8,892 bases of DNA from Flavobacteriales bacterium. GTDB lineage: Bacteria; Bacteroidota; Bacteroidia; Flavobacteriales; UBA7312. The stretch is taken from the NCBI GenBank assembly GCA_002862585.1, contig PKDP01000133.1, forward strand, positions 1-8,892, written 5' to 3'. Below, piece by piece: positions 1 through 6,314 of the stretch. The number at the start of each line of letters is the position of its first letter. The first letter of the stretch is position 1. Below the pieces are notes generated by a model. It was not told the DNA's origin. It did no database searches and worked only from the letters and a program-made list of their open reading frames with translations. The position numbers were made by a program, and so were the translations under genes.

Positions 1-157
1 TAACCTATTGGGAGAAGAGGTTTACACTGAAGAGTTGGTAGACTTTGAAGGATATCACCAAACGCTTGTAGACATGAATGGCAAACCAAAAGGCGTGTAT
101 TTCTTAGAAATCACCACACTAAAGGGAAGCATCAACAAAAAGATAGTGCTTCAATAA
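1..157 (+). CDS. 3' end of a T9SS-secreted protein (type A sorting domain), partial
   Basis: The frame opening at base 2 reads 51 residues to the TAA at 155-157; the 5' part lies outside the window. The fragment begins NLLGEEVYTEEL and ends in GVYFLEITT followed by a lysine-rich tail (INKKIVLQ). This is the second half of a type A T9SS C-terminal domain: a hydrophobic beta strand with LLGEEV, a polar stretch, KGVYFLEI, then a short basic end. In this family the domain directs export across the outer membrane and is cut off by PorU at the cell surface. What the mature protein does cannot be told from this piece. The gene is closed by the hairpin at 176-210. Confidence 0.85.
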   Translation, partial: NLLGEEVYTEELVDFEGYHQTLVDMNGKPKGVYFLEITTLKGSINKKIVLQ

Positions 158-175
158 GATTTAGATTTGACTTTT

Positions 176-210
176 AAAAAAGCTCCGAGTATTTGCTCGG
201 AGCTTTTTTT
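176..210 (+). terminator. Strong intrinsic terminator
   Basis: A perfect 9-bp stem, AGCTCCGAG (181-189) with CTCGGAGCT (196-204), encloses a 6-base loop. It is flanked by an A run (176-180) and a T run (204-210), which can extend the stem. It starts 18 bases after the stop of the T9SS gene. The flanking A and T runs mean it could also work on the minus strand. Bases 211-306 hold nothing I can recognise. Confidence 0.92.
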
Positions 211-306
211 ATGAGTAAGTATGTGGTATGGCAATTAATCACCATAACTCTACATAACCTATTAATTATGATTTATTCAGTTTGTGAACCTTAATGGGGT
301 TAAATA

Positions 307-339
307 AAAACTCTCCTACTCAAAGAGCAGAAGGGTTTT
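307..339 (-). terminator. Intrinsic terminator of the tRNA-like/amt transcript
   Basis: Read on the minus strand, 339-325 pairs with 321-307 around a TTT loop. There are 15 positions with 14 pairs and one C/A mismatch, followed by TTTTTATTT (310-302). Two of the pairs are G-U wobbles on the minus strand but become A/C mismatches on the plus strand. The structure therefore fits a minus-strand transcript better. It begins 7 bases after the discriminator base of the tRNA-like gene, a spacing typical of the end of a tRNA transcript. Confidence 0.75.
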
Positions 340-346
340 GTAAAAG

Positions 347-457
347 CTGTACGGAAAGGACTCGAACCTATAAGTAGACGTTAGCACAAAAGTGTTTATC
401 CGTTAATTCTACACCCTCGAGACAGGAGGGCATGTTTGCCAATTTCATCACCGTACA
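347..457 (-). tRNA. Unusual 111-nt tRNA-Asp-like gene (anticodon GUC) with oversized variable arm
   Basis: The minus strand folds into a full cloverleaf. The acceptor stem is 7 perfect pairs (457-451 with 354-348), with discriminator G73 at 347 and no encoded CCA. U8 is at 450. The D arm has 3 pairs (448-446 with 434-432) and a G18G19 loop. The anticodon stem CCCTC/GAGGG (430-426 with 418-414) closes the loop CTGTCTC, giving anticodon GUC at 423-421. The T loop is TTCGAGT (366-360) on a 5-position stem with one U-U mismatch. Asp features are G34 U35 C36, C38, G73 and G2-C71; the loop differs from the usual Asp loop CTGTCAC only at position 37. The oddities are U1, A10, U37 where a purine is nearly universal, a Leu-like D arm, and a 42-nt variable region (413-372) with a 5-bp stem (412-408 with 378-374). 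It could be a functional odd tRNA, a tRNA-like 3'UTR element or a decaying copy. Confidence 0.7.
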
Positions 458-466
458 ATAAATGAT

Positions 467-495
467 ATTATACTATTTCCTCACCATGTTGTGAA
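467..495 (-). promoter_or_regulatory. Possible promoter for the tRNA-like gene inside the end of amt
   Basis: On the minus strand TTCACA (495-490) lies 17 bases from TATAAT (472-467), close to a textbook -35/-10 pair. The TATAAT overlaps the amt stop codon and ends 9 bases before the first base of the tRNA-like gene. Bacteroidota primary sigma factors normally prefer a TTG / TAnnTTTG layout, which is not clearly present here. AT-rich coding DNA also makes TATAAT common by chance, so this is only a candidate. Confidence 0.3.
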
Positions 496-1789
496 AGATC
501 AAGACCTCTTTCCTCTTGGTCTTGTCTGACACGCATTGGCAAAATAATGTCAACAATTTTATATAAAAGCAGAGAGCCAAAGAAAGCGAATAGAATAACA
601 ATTACACAAGCGATTAAGTGAAGTATAAATGTATTTACTTCGCCATATACTAAGCCAACGTCTTTGGCAAAAACTGCAGTAAGAATCATTCCGCAAATCC
701 CCCCAATACCATGACTAGCGAACACATCTAAAGTGTCATCAATTCTATTCGACTTTTTGATTTTCATCATAGCTAGGTTACACACCAAAGCAGTGATAAA
801 GCCAATTAAAATAGAATGTGGAATACTCACAAATCCTGCAGCAGGAGTAATTGCAACCAAACCAACAATAGCGCCTATGCAAGCTCCAACAGCCGATATT
901 TTTTATTTAAAAATCTATCGAAAAGTACCCAAGTTATCATGGAGCTTGCTGAGGCGATATTTGTGTTGGCAAATGCTACTACAGCATCATAGTTTGCCGC
1001 AAGTGCTGAGCCTGCGTTAAATCCGAACCACCCAAACCATAAAAGCCCTGTTCCTAAAATAATAAAAGGAATATTAGCCGGGTCGGTGTTTTCTACTTTT
1101 CTTTTGCCAAGGTAAAGAGCACCAGCTAGTGATGCTAAACCTGCTGACATATGAACAACAGTTCCGCCGGCAAAATCTAAAACGTGTAAGCCCTCATAAC
1201 CTTTTATTCCAATAATATCTCCGAAGTTGGCGAAAATACCCTCAGGAGACCAAGTTGTATGAGCAATAGGGCTGTATATGAAGACACAAAATAGAATCAT
1301 GAACAATAAGTAGCTTCTAAATCGAATTCTTTCGGCAAAGCTACCTGTTATGATTGCAGGTGTTATAATGGCAAATTTTAACTGAAATAAAGCAAATAAT
1401 AAGTAAGGGATATTGCTGTTTTTAGAATCCAAATTATCTAGACACAGATGCTGAATAGGATTTCCAATAATACCCCATTCATTTACTGAATCTCCAAATG
1501 CTAAGGAGAAACCAAATAATACCCATATTAAAGAAATTATACCCAAAGCGATAAAGCTTTGTAACATAGTTGAAATGACATTCTTTTTATTGACCATTCC
1601 TCCGTAGAAGAAGGCTAAGCCAGGCGTCATCAGAAGAACTAGGGCACTGGCAACAATCATCCATGCAGTGTCGGCACTATTAATGTCGACTAACTGCGTG
1701 GGTGATGTTTGATGATTTGAAAAAAATAATAACACTAGCATAACTAGTGAAAGGATGATGAAAAATGTACGCCTATTATGAAAAAACAT
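468..1789 (-). pseudogene. amt: Ammonium transporter, Amt family, interrupted by a one-base frameshift
   Basis: Joining two frames gives a 440-residue Amt/Rh channel (E. coli AmtB is about 430), which conducts ammonium across the inner membrane. The first frame starts at ATG 1787-1789 with a hydrophobic leader, then has PGLAFFYGG (56-64), GSFAERI (149-155), the pore stretch DFAGGTVVH with Asp205 and pore His213, and WFGWFGFNAGSAL (251-263). It leaves frame after FLNKK (residue 297) at the A6 run 904-899 and stops at 875. The second frame resumes with ISAVGACIGAIVG and VAITPAAGF. It carries the second pore His in ASHGIGG (about residue 360), and ends in GLDLSQHGEEIV at TAA 468-470. Key residues are intact on both sides, so the lesion is recent, programmed or a sequencing error. 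No glnK (PII) gene is adjacent, although many amt genes have one. The small gene upstream ends 31 bases away, so the two are probably cotranscribed. Confidence 0.9.
899..904 (-). other. Frameshift site in amt (A6 run)
   Basis: The coding strand reads AAT AAA AAA TAT in the upstream frame, whereas the conserved Amt reading continues as ATA TCG GCT. One extra A (A7 instead of A6) would restore N-K-K-I-S-A-V-G. A -1 slip on the run would do the same. The run lacks a canonical X XXY YYZ heptamer because the base before the six As is T. Confidence 0.85.
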
Positions 1790-1820
1790 GATTTCGATAA
1801 TTATTTTTCAGTATCCACTT

Positions 1821-2072
1821 TTAATTCAATGAGTAACAGATGTCTTTATTTTGACGATACTCATTAATCGTTCTTGGTTTGGTGGTCGGCTCAGACGTCA
1901 AATCATAATTGTGAAAGAGATTAATCAACGAGTGATAAACGGGATCGTTTTTGTCGTATGTATAATCCTTTCGTCTATTATTGGTCAAGTATTTGACTTC
2001 GGTAATATGGTTTTTAGAATCTAAAAAGTATTCTGAAACCGAATCTAAATTATGAACTGTTATTTTTTTCAT
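1821..2072 (-). CDS. Small conserved-looking hypothetical protein, 83 aa, upstream of amt
   Basis: I do not recognise this protein. The frame is open from 2126, but I place the start at ATG 2070-2072 (MKKITVHNLDS). A consensus -7 box, TAAATTTG, at 2103-2096 would put transcription start near 2089, inside the longer version, leaving about 17 bases of leader. The product is 83 residues, polar and lacking a signal peptide or membrane segment, so it is probably cytoplasmic. It has many Lys, Asn, Asp and Tyr residues and an aromatic stretch, PVYHSLINLFHNYD. It ends at TAA 1821-1823, 31 bases before the amt start, and likely shares the amt transcript. It is not a PII protein, since it is too short and lacks the T-loop pattern. 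It may be a small accessory protein of the transporter or an unrelated gene; I cannot tell. Confidence 0.6.
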   Translation of the reverse strand: MKKITVHNLDSVSEYFLDSKNHITEVKYLTNNRRKDYTYDKNDPVYHSLINLFHNYDLTSEPTTKPRTINEYRQNKDICYSLN

Positions 2073-2095
2073 ATCACACTTACTAACTAACTGTA

Positions 2096-2103
2096 CAAAT
2101 TTA
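2096..2103 (-). promoter_or_regulatory. Bacteroidota-type -7 promoter box for the small gene-amt unit
   Basis: The minus strand reads TAAATTTG, an exact match to the TAnnTTTG element used by the Bacteroidota primary sigma factor. The -33 region about 19 bases upstream reads TGTTTA rather than a clear TTG, so it is weak. The position favours the 83-residue start at 2072. Confidence 0.5.
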
Positions 2104-2126
2104 CATATATTTGCATCTATAAACAT

Positions 2127-2249
2127 TAAATATAAACTATAAAGTGCATAAAAAAGTCAAAAAAACTTATTTTTACCGTTTAAAAAGTTAAAAATGTTTT
2201 ATAATGTGTTTTTTTAAGCGTTTATATTTAAATTTAAAACCATAATACG
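2127..2249. promoter_or_regulatory. Divergent intergenic region with AT-rich palindrome
   Basis: These 123 very AT-rich bases separate the amt unit from the divergent Lrp/AsnC gene. A perfect 12-bp palindrome, TTTAAATTTAAA (2227-2238), lies 11 bases before the regulator's ATG. TATATTTA at 2223-2230 is a 7/8 match to the plus-strand -7 box and could be the regulator's promoter. TATAAAC occurs twice nearby (2118-2124, 2131-2137). Lrp-family proteins commonly bind AT-rich sites and repress their own gene. That this region is the operator is inference. Confidence 0.35.
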
Positions 2250-2726
2250 ATGTCAAAGTCAAATTTAATAGATAAATTAGATTTAGAAATACTCAAATTA
2301 TTGTCTCGAAATTCAAAAATTTCATTTTCAGAAATTTCTAATATTCTAAAAGTTTCCAATACTACTATTCATGTGAGGATTAAACGATTACAGAAACTAG
2401 GCATAATTAAAAACTTTACTATTACTATCGACTATGATAAGCTTGGTTTTAACTACACCTGCTATATGGGGGTGTATTTGGATAAAGCTTCAAAATACGA
2501 TCAAGCTCTAAAAGAGCTTTTGAAGATTGATAATATTACCGGTATGGATTTTACTACTGGCAAATCAAGTTTATTTTGTAAAATCCGTGCCATTGACTCC
2601 AATGATGCTCGACAAATCATTAGTAAAATTCACAAAATAGAAGGGATTAATAGGACTGAAACCTTTTTCTCTCTTGAGCAATTACTAAACCAGAAAGAAA
2701 GTTTACTGTCAACAATTATATTTTAG
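2250..2726 (+). CDS. Lrp/AsnC-family transcriptional regulator
   Basis: At 158 residues the protein has the usual length of the family. Residues 1-60 form the winged helix-turn-helix: LDKLDLEILKLLSRNSKIS opens it, followed by a recognition helix around VSNTTIHVRIKRLQKLGII. Residues 65-145 form the RAM (ligand-binding, oligomerising) domain with IDYDKLGF, a beta strand MGVYLD, the helix DQALKELLKID, and GMDFTTGKSSLFCKI. Family members are dimers to octamers that sense amino acids and control nitrogen and amino-acid metabolism. The ligand here cannot be read from sequence. The gene is divergent from the small gene-amt unit, which makes that unit and the regulator itself the likely targets. A nitrogen-responsive role is plausible but inferred. 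The start ATG is preceded by an A-rich stretch without a clear Shine-Dalgarno, normal for this phylum. I see no convincing terminator after it. Confidence 0.9.
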   Translation: MSKSNLIDKLDLEILKLLSRNSKISFSEISNILKVSNTTIHVRIKRLQKLGIIKNFTITIDYDKLGFNYTCYMGVYLDKASKYDQALKELLKIDNITGMDFTTGKSSLFCKIRAIDSNDARQIISKIHKIEGINRTETFFSLEQLLNQKESLLSTIIF

Positions 2727-2787
2727 TTTTTGTCTTAAAGCTGTAAAAACCGACTCTTCTTACAAAGTAATATTGTTAAAAAAAGGT

Positions 2788-2795
2788 TAAGTTTG
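2788..2795 (+). promoter_or_regulatory. Bacteroidota-type -7 promoter box for the CotH/VTC operon
   Basis: TAAGTTTG matches TAnnTTTG exactly and lies 31 bases before the CotH start codon. The nearest TTG (2773-2775) is only 12 bases upstream of the box, shorter than the usual spacing of about 19, so the -33 element is unclear. No other convincing promoter lies between here and 8198. Confidence 0.5.
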
Positions 2796-2826
2796 CTAGA
2801 ATAACTTGAGAACCTTAATTTAACTA

Positions 2827-5070
2827 ATGAACAGTATTCGGGCCCTACTTTTAACTGTATTGTCTTTTAGCCTTTCTTATGGTCAGGAGCTTTACCAAAC
2901 GGATAACATCACAACAATAGATATTTATTTTCCCATTTCTAATTGGAATGAGGTGATGATAAGTAATTATGATTCGGAAACTTTCCTTATGGCAGATTCT
3001 GTAGTGATCAACGGTTCTATGAAAGATAGCGTTGGCGTTAAGTATAAAGGAAATAGTACTTTTTCAGAGAACAACGATAAAAACCCTCTAAATATATCTT
3101 TAGATGAGTTTAACGATAATCAAGATTACAGAGGTTTTCAAACACTCAAACTTTCTAGTGGAGATAAAGACCCTTCTTTTCTAAGAGAAGTATTGTCATA
3201 TGAGATCGCTAGAAAGTATATGCAAGCACCTCGATCTAATTTTGCTAGAGTTTCTATCAATGGAAATTATCACGGGTTGTACAGCAGTTCAGAATCCGTT
3301 AATTCCGATTTTCAAAGAAGACATTTATACGCTGATAATGACAATAGCCGCTTTAAATGTAATCCTGTCAGTACATTTAATGGAGGCTCATCATTAGATT
3401 ATTTAGGTACAGATTCTGCCTCTTACTACGACTATTATGAATTGAAATCAGACTTCGGCTGGCAAGATATTATTGACTTAACTAACTCTATAAATAATAA
3501 TCCTCAAAACATTGAGCAATATCTTGACATCGACCGTGCAATTTGGATGTCTGCATTCAATAATATCGTAGTCAATTTAGATAGTTATCTGGGGCCTTTT
3601 CGACAGAACTATTACCTTATCAAAGACGATAATAACCGAATGAACTCTGTAGTGTGGGATTTAAATGAATCCTTTGGTGGTTTTGCAATGGTAAATCAAG
3701 GACCAGGCATGGGTGGACCAGTAAATCTTACTCAATTAGATCCTTTACTGAGAGAAAATGAAGAAGGCTGGCCCTTGTTGGATTTAATATATTCTAATCC
3801 AACATATAAGCGAATGTATATTGCCCATATGCGTACCATTATCAATGAAAACTTTGCCAATGGATGGTATTCCGAAAGGGGTTTAGAATTGCAGAATTTA
3901 ATCAAGAGTAGTGTTCAAACCGATCCAAACGCAATCTATAGCTATTCTGACTTTATTGCTAATCTTAATGACGATGTCACTATTGATGGAGGACCAGGGG
4001 GAGGTAATAAGTTTGGACTAAGTTCTTTAATGGAAAGCCGTGTTGAATACTTAGAATCTCAGGCTGAATTTACTGCTATTCCTCCTACAATTAGTGCTGT
4101 TAGTACTACACCTTCGGCAGTTAATATTTACTCTGAAGCAAATATTAGTGTTCAGGTTGAAAATGCTGAATCAGTTGTATTTGGGTATAGGTTTAGACCT
4201 TACGAAGTATTTACAAAGCTCGAAATGTTTGACGATGGCAACCACAATGATGGACAAGCTAATGATGGAGTATATGGCGTTTCAATAGAGGTTGAAGCAT
4301 TAGATGTTCAATATTATATTTATGCCGAAAATAATGATGCTGGAATATTTTCCCCAGAACGTGCAGAACACGAATATCATTTCTTGCCAGTTGTGGGCGA
4401 TTTAGTGATTAATGAATTTATGGCATCTAATACCTCGGCCGTTGAAGATATATCTTCAGGAGTTTCTGAATATGACGATTGGGTAGAATTATACAATAGA
4501 GGAAATACGAGCATTAATCTCTTAGGCTATCACTTATCTGATAATGAAAATGTATTGGATAAATGGACATTTCCAGATGTGAGTATTGCTCCAAACGAAT
4601 ACTTGATTGTATGGCTAGATAATGATCTTGATGCAACAAGTGGATTGCACACCAACTTTAGATTGTCTGCTGATGGTGAAGAGTTGTTTTTGTCCACATC
4701 AAATAACTTTATAATTGATGCCTTGTTCTATGGGGAGTTACCGTCAGATTTAGGCTATGCTAGAGTGCCAAACGGAAGCGGTGCTTTTGTTGTACAAGAC
4801 CACACATACAATGCCAATAATGGATCAGGAACGGCCATTTCTAACCTCACACACAATTCCGATGTGTTGGTGTACCCTAACCCTTCCAATTATTTGCTTC
4901 ATATTGTTGTTCCTTTTGCAAATCAGATTGAAGTCTATGATGTATTAGGTAAAAAGCAATACCTCAATAAAAACATAAGAAATGGCGTTGATATTGATGT
5001 TAGTAATTGGAATAAAGGCGTTTATATTTTAAGAATAGATGACAAAGTCCGTAAAATCAGTGTACAATAA
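2827..5070 (+). CDS. T9SS-secreted CotH-family protein kinase with lamin-tail domain
   Basis: This 747-residue secreted protein starts with a signal peptide (1-19, LLLTVLSFSLSYGQ). Residues 29 to about 410 are a CotH kinase domain: VKYKGNST (71-78), LKLSSGDKD with Lys108 (107-115), FARVSINGNYHGLY (139-152), and NLDSYLGPFRQNYYL with Asp252. VVWDLNESFGG follows, with Asp278. By comparison with Bacillus CotH, Asp252 and Asp278 would be the catalytic and metal-binding aspartates. An Ig-like segment follows (420-515) with an Asp/Asn/Gly-rich, possibly calcium-binding, loop MFDDGNHNDG. A lamin-tail domain spans 524-665 (LVINEFMASN, DWVELYNRGN). A T9SS type A tail closes it (682-747, VYPNPSNYLLHI, GVYILRI). 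CotH proteins phosphorylate secreted or spore-coat proteins in other bacteria. The substrate here is unknown; the lipoprotein gene 1 base downstream is a candidate. Confidence 0.88.
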   Translation: MNSIRALLLTVLSFSLSYGQELYQTDNITTIDIYFPISNWNEVMISNYDSETFLMADSVVINGSMKDSVGVKYKGNSTFSENNDKNPLNISLDEFNDNQDYRGFQTLKLSSGDKDPSFLREVLSYEIARKYMQAPRSNFARVSINGNYHGLYSSSESVNSDFQRRHLYADNDNSRFKCNPVSTFNGGSSLDYLGTDSASYYDYYELKSDFGWQDIIDLTNSINNNPQNIEQYLDIDRAIWMSAFNNIVVNLDSYLGPFRQNYYLIKDDNNRMNSVVWDLNESFGGFAMVNQGPGMGGPVNLTQLDPLLRENEEGWPLLDLIYSNPTYKRMYIAHMRTIINENFANGWYSERGLELQNLIKSSVQTDPNAIYSYSDFIANLNDDVTIDGGPGGGNKFGLSSLMESRVEYLESQAEFTAIPPTISAVSTTPSAVNIYSEANISVQVENAESVVFGYRFRPYEVFTKLEMFDDGNHNDGQANDGVYGVSIEVEALDVQYYIYAENNDAGIFSPERAEHEYHFLPVVGDLVINEFMASNTSAVEDISSGVSEYDDWVELYNRGNTSINLLGYHLSDNENVLDKWTFPDVSIAPNEYLIVWLDNDLDATSGLHTNFRLSADGEELFLSTSNNFIIDALFYGELPSDLGYARVPNGSGAFVVQDHTYNANNGSGTAISNLTHNSDVLVYPNPSNYLLHIVVPFANQIEVYDVLGKKQYLNKNIRNGVDIDVSNWNKGVYILRIDDKVRKISVQ

Positions 5071-5071
5071 A

Positions 5072-5575
5072 ATGAAAAAAATACTACTTATTCTAGCAGG
5101 AGTTAGTGTCTTATTTTCGTGCCAAAAAGAGGCAGGAGAAGGAGGGGCATCTTCCATTGCAGGAAAAATTATAACATACGACTTGAGTCATTTTGATGTG
5201 CCTGGCGGGAACCAAAGTGTAGACACCATCTCAAGCTATGCTACTGCAGACGAAGAGGTTTATATTGTGTATGGCGATGAGGATAATCTTTACGACGATT
5301 CCTACAATACCTCTTGGGACGGAAGCTTTAGTTTTGAGAATTTAAGAAAAGGAAAGTATACCGTATTTGTATATTCAGAATGTGAAGCGGATACAAGTGG
5401 ATTAGCGGCTTTAAGCCAGACAAACTCAACGTATGCTCAAGAATTGGCATCTACTATTTGGCACCCAAATTGCATTAATGGAGATTTTCCATATATTGTT
5501 GAAATAGAAATTACGGATAACAATTCCGTATATAATTTAGGAGATATATCCATTTATAATATTGCCGTCAATTAA
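5072..5575 (+). CDS. Envelope lipoprotein of the CotH/VTC operon
   Basis: The start is ATG 5072-5074, one base after the CotH stop; a longer frame from 5039 would overlap CotH and bury the signal peptide. The product has 167 residues. MKKILLILAGVSVLFSC is a lipoprotein signal with lipobox LFSC and acylated Cys17. The residues after Cys (QKEAGE) resemble the K-(D/E) lipoprotein export signal of some Flavobacteriia, which suggests surface display, though this is inference. The body looks like one beta-sandwich of the carboxypeptidase-regulatory or transthyretin type: GKIITYDL, VYIVYGDEDNLYDDSYNT, WDGSFSFENLRKGKYTVFVYSE, then VEIEITDNN and LGDISIYNI. No catalytic motif is visible. A binding or structural role, or being the substrate of the neighbouring kinase, is possible. 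The 3' end overlaps the next gene by 14 bases. Confidence 0.8.
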   Translation: MKKILLILAGVSVLFSCQKEAGEGGASSIAGKIITYDLSHFDVPGGNQSVDTISSYATADEEVYIVYGDEDNLYDDSYNTSWDGSFSFENLRKGKYTVFVYSECEADTSGLAALSQTNSTYAQELASTIWHPNCINGDFPYIVEIEITDNNSVYNLGDISIYNIAVN

Positions 5576-6314
5576 AAACATATTAGACTCTTTTGAGCCC
5601 ATATCTTTGGAGCAAATGGATTCGGTGCAGTTAATGAACAGAACAGACACCAAATTTGTTTTTGAATTGGAATTGTTAGGCAAAGTACTCAACGAAATTA
5701 GAGAATATTATTACATTCTGGATATAAATAATAAGCGAATGAGTGCTTACCGTTCTTTGTATTACGATACCGATGATTTTGAGTTTTATTTTGAACACCA
5801 CAATGGCAAAACAAACCGCAACAAAGTAAGGTATAGAGAATACATAGATTCGGGTCTATGTTTCTTAGAAATAAAGCACAAAACCAATAAGGGGAAAACA
5901 ATAAAAAAGCGAATAAAAGTCGATAAAATCCCCAATGAAATTGATACGAATGCCAATGCCTTTATCACTTCAGTAATTGGGAAGGAGAAAGAACTCGTTC
6001 CAAAACATTGGAATAAATTTAACCGCATTACTCTAGTCAACAAAAAGATGAAAGAACGCTTGACGATCGATGTAAACATTAATTTTGAAGGTGACAACAA
6101 AACATCTGAATTAGAGAATATGGCAATTGCAGAGGTAAAGCAAGAAAAAATTAATTACGCTTCAGCCTTTATGCGAATTATAAAAAAGAATATGGTAAGG
6201 CCTTTTAGAATTAGTAAATACTGCATGGCTACTGCCAGCCTTTACCCTTTATTAAAAAACAATAACTTTAAACCCAAGTTTTTAAAAATTAACAAACTTC
6301 AACATGATGCATAG
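5562..6314 (+). CDS. VTC-domain (polyphosphate polymerase-type) protein
   Basis: This 250-residue soluble protein has no signal peptide. It matches the VTC domain, a triphosphate tunnel fold that in yeast Vtc4 makes polyphosphate from ATP. The tunnel-type charged strands are visible in order: LMNRTDTKFVFE (Arg27, Asp29, Lys31), LYYDTDDFEFYFEHHNGK (67-83), KVRYREY (Lys88, Arg90, Arg92), FLEIKHKT (Glu103, Lys105), KKRIKV (115-120), MAIAEVKQE (Glu191, Lys193), and RPFRISKYC (Arg213, Arg216, Lys219). The main residues expected to bind triphosphate therefore appear present. The start is uncertain. TTG 5562 is the only usual start codon upstream of the conserved LDSFEPISLEQMDS; the next in-frame ATG (5616) would cut into it. 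ATT at 5571, overlapping the previous stop, is a non-standard alternative. It overlaps the DUF4956 gene by 11 bases, a pairing seen widely in bacteria. Confidence 0.87.
   Translation: MPSIKNILDSFEPISLEQMDSVQLMNRTDTKFVFELELLGKVLNEIREYYYILDINNKRMSAYRSLYYDTDDFEFYFEHHNGKTNRNKVRYREYIDSGLCFLEIKHKTNKGKTIKKRIKVDKIPNEIDTNANAFITSVIGKEKELVPKHWNKFNRITLVNKKMKERLTIDVNINFEGDNKTSELENMAIAEVKQEKINYASAFMRIIKKNMVRPFRISKYCMATASLYPLLKNNNFKPKFLKINKLQHDA

Noticed and set aside
347..457. Calling the RNA a class II Ser or Leu tRNA because of the long variable arm
   Set aside because: The anticodon loop CTGTCTC, C38, G73 and G2-C71 fit Asp. A73 and a Leu anticodon are absent, and Ser is not supported by the D arm.
468..860. 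The C-terminal Amt frame as a separate gene
   Set aside because: Its only start would be a TTG inside the conserved GLVAITPAAG stretch, and the conserved Amt sequence continues upstream of it in the same frame (ISAVGACIGAIVG). It is the second part of the frameshifted amt.
733..1020. Plus-strand open frame of 95 codons
   Set aside because: It is the antisense shadow of the amt gene, and its protein has no recognisable features.
2118..2143. TATAAAC repeats as a CRISPR-like or operator array
   Set aside because: There are two short copies plus a partial one in extremely AT-rich DNA; chance is the simpler explanation.
3200..4948. Three plus-strand frames of 63-65 codons inside the CotH gene
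   Set aside because: They are out-of-frame shadows of the 747-residue protein.
5698..6100. Two overlapping minus-strand open frames inside the VTC gene
   Set aside because: They lie antisense to a strongly conserved coding frame and show no domain pattern; the hydrophobic look arises from AT-rich complement.
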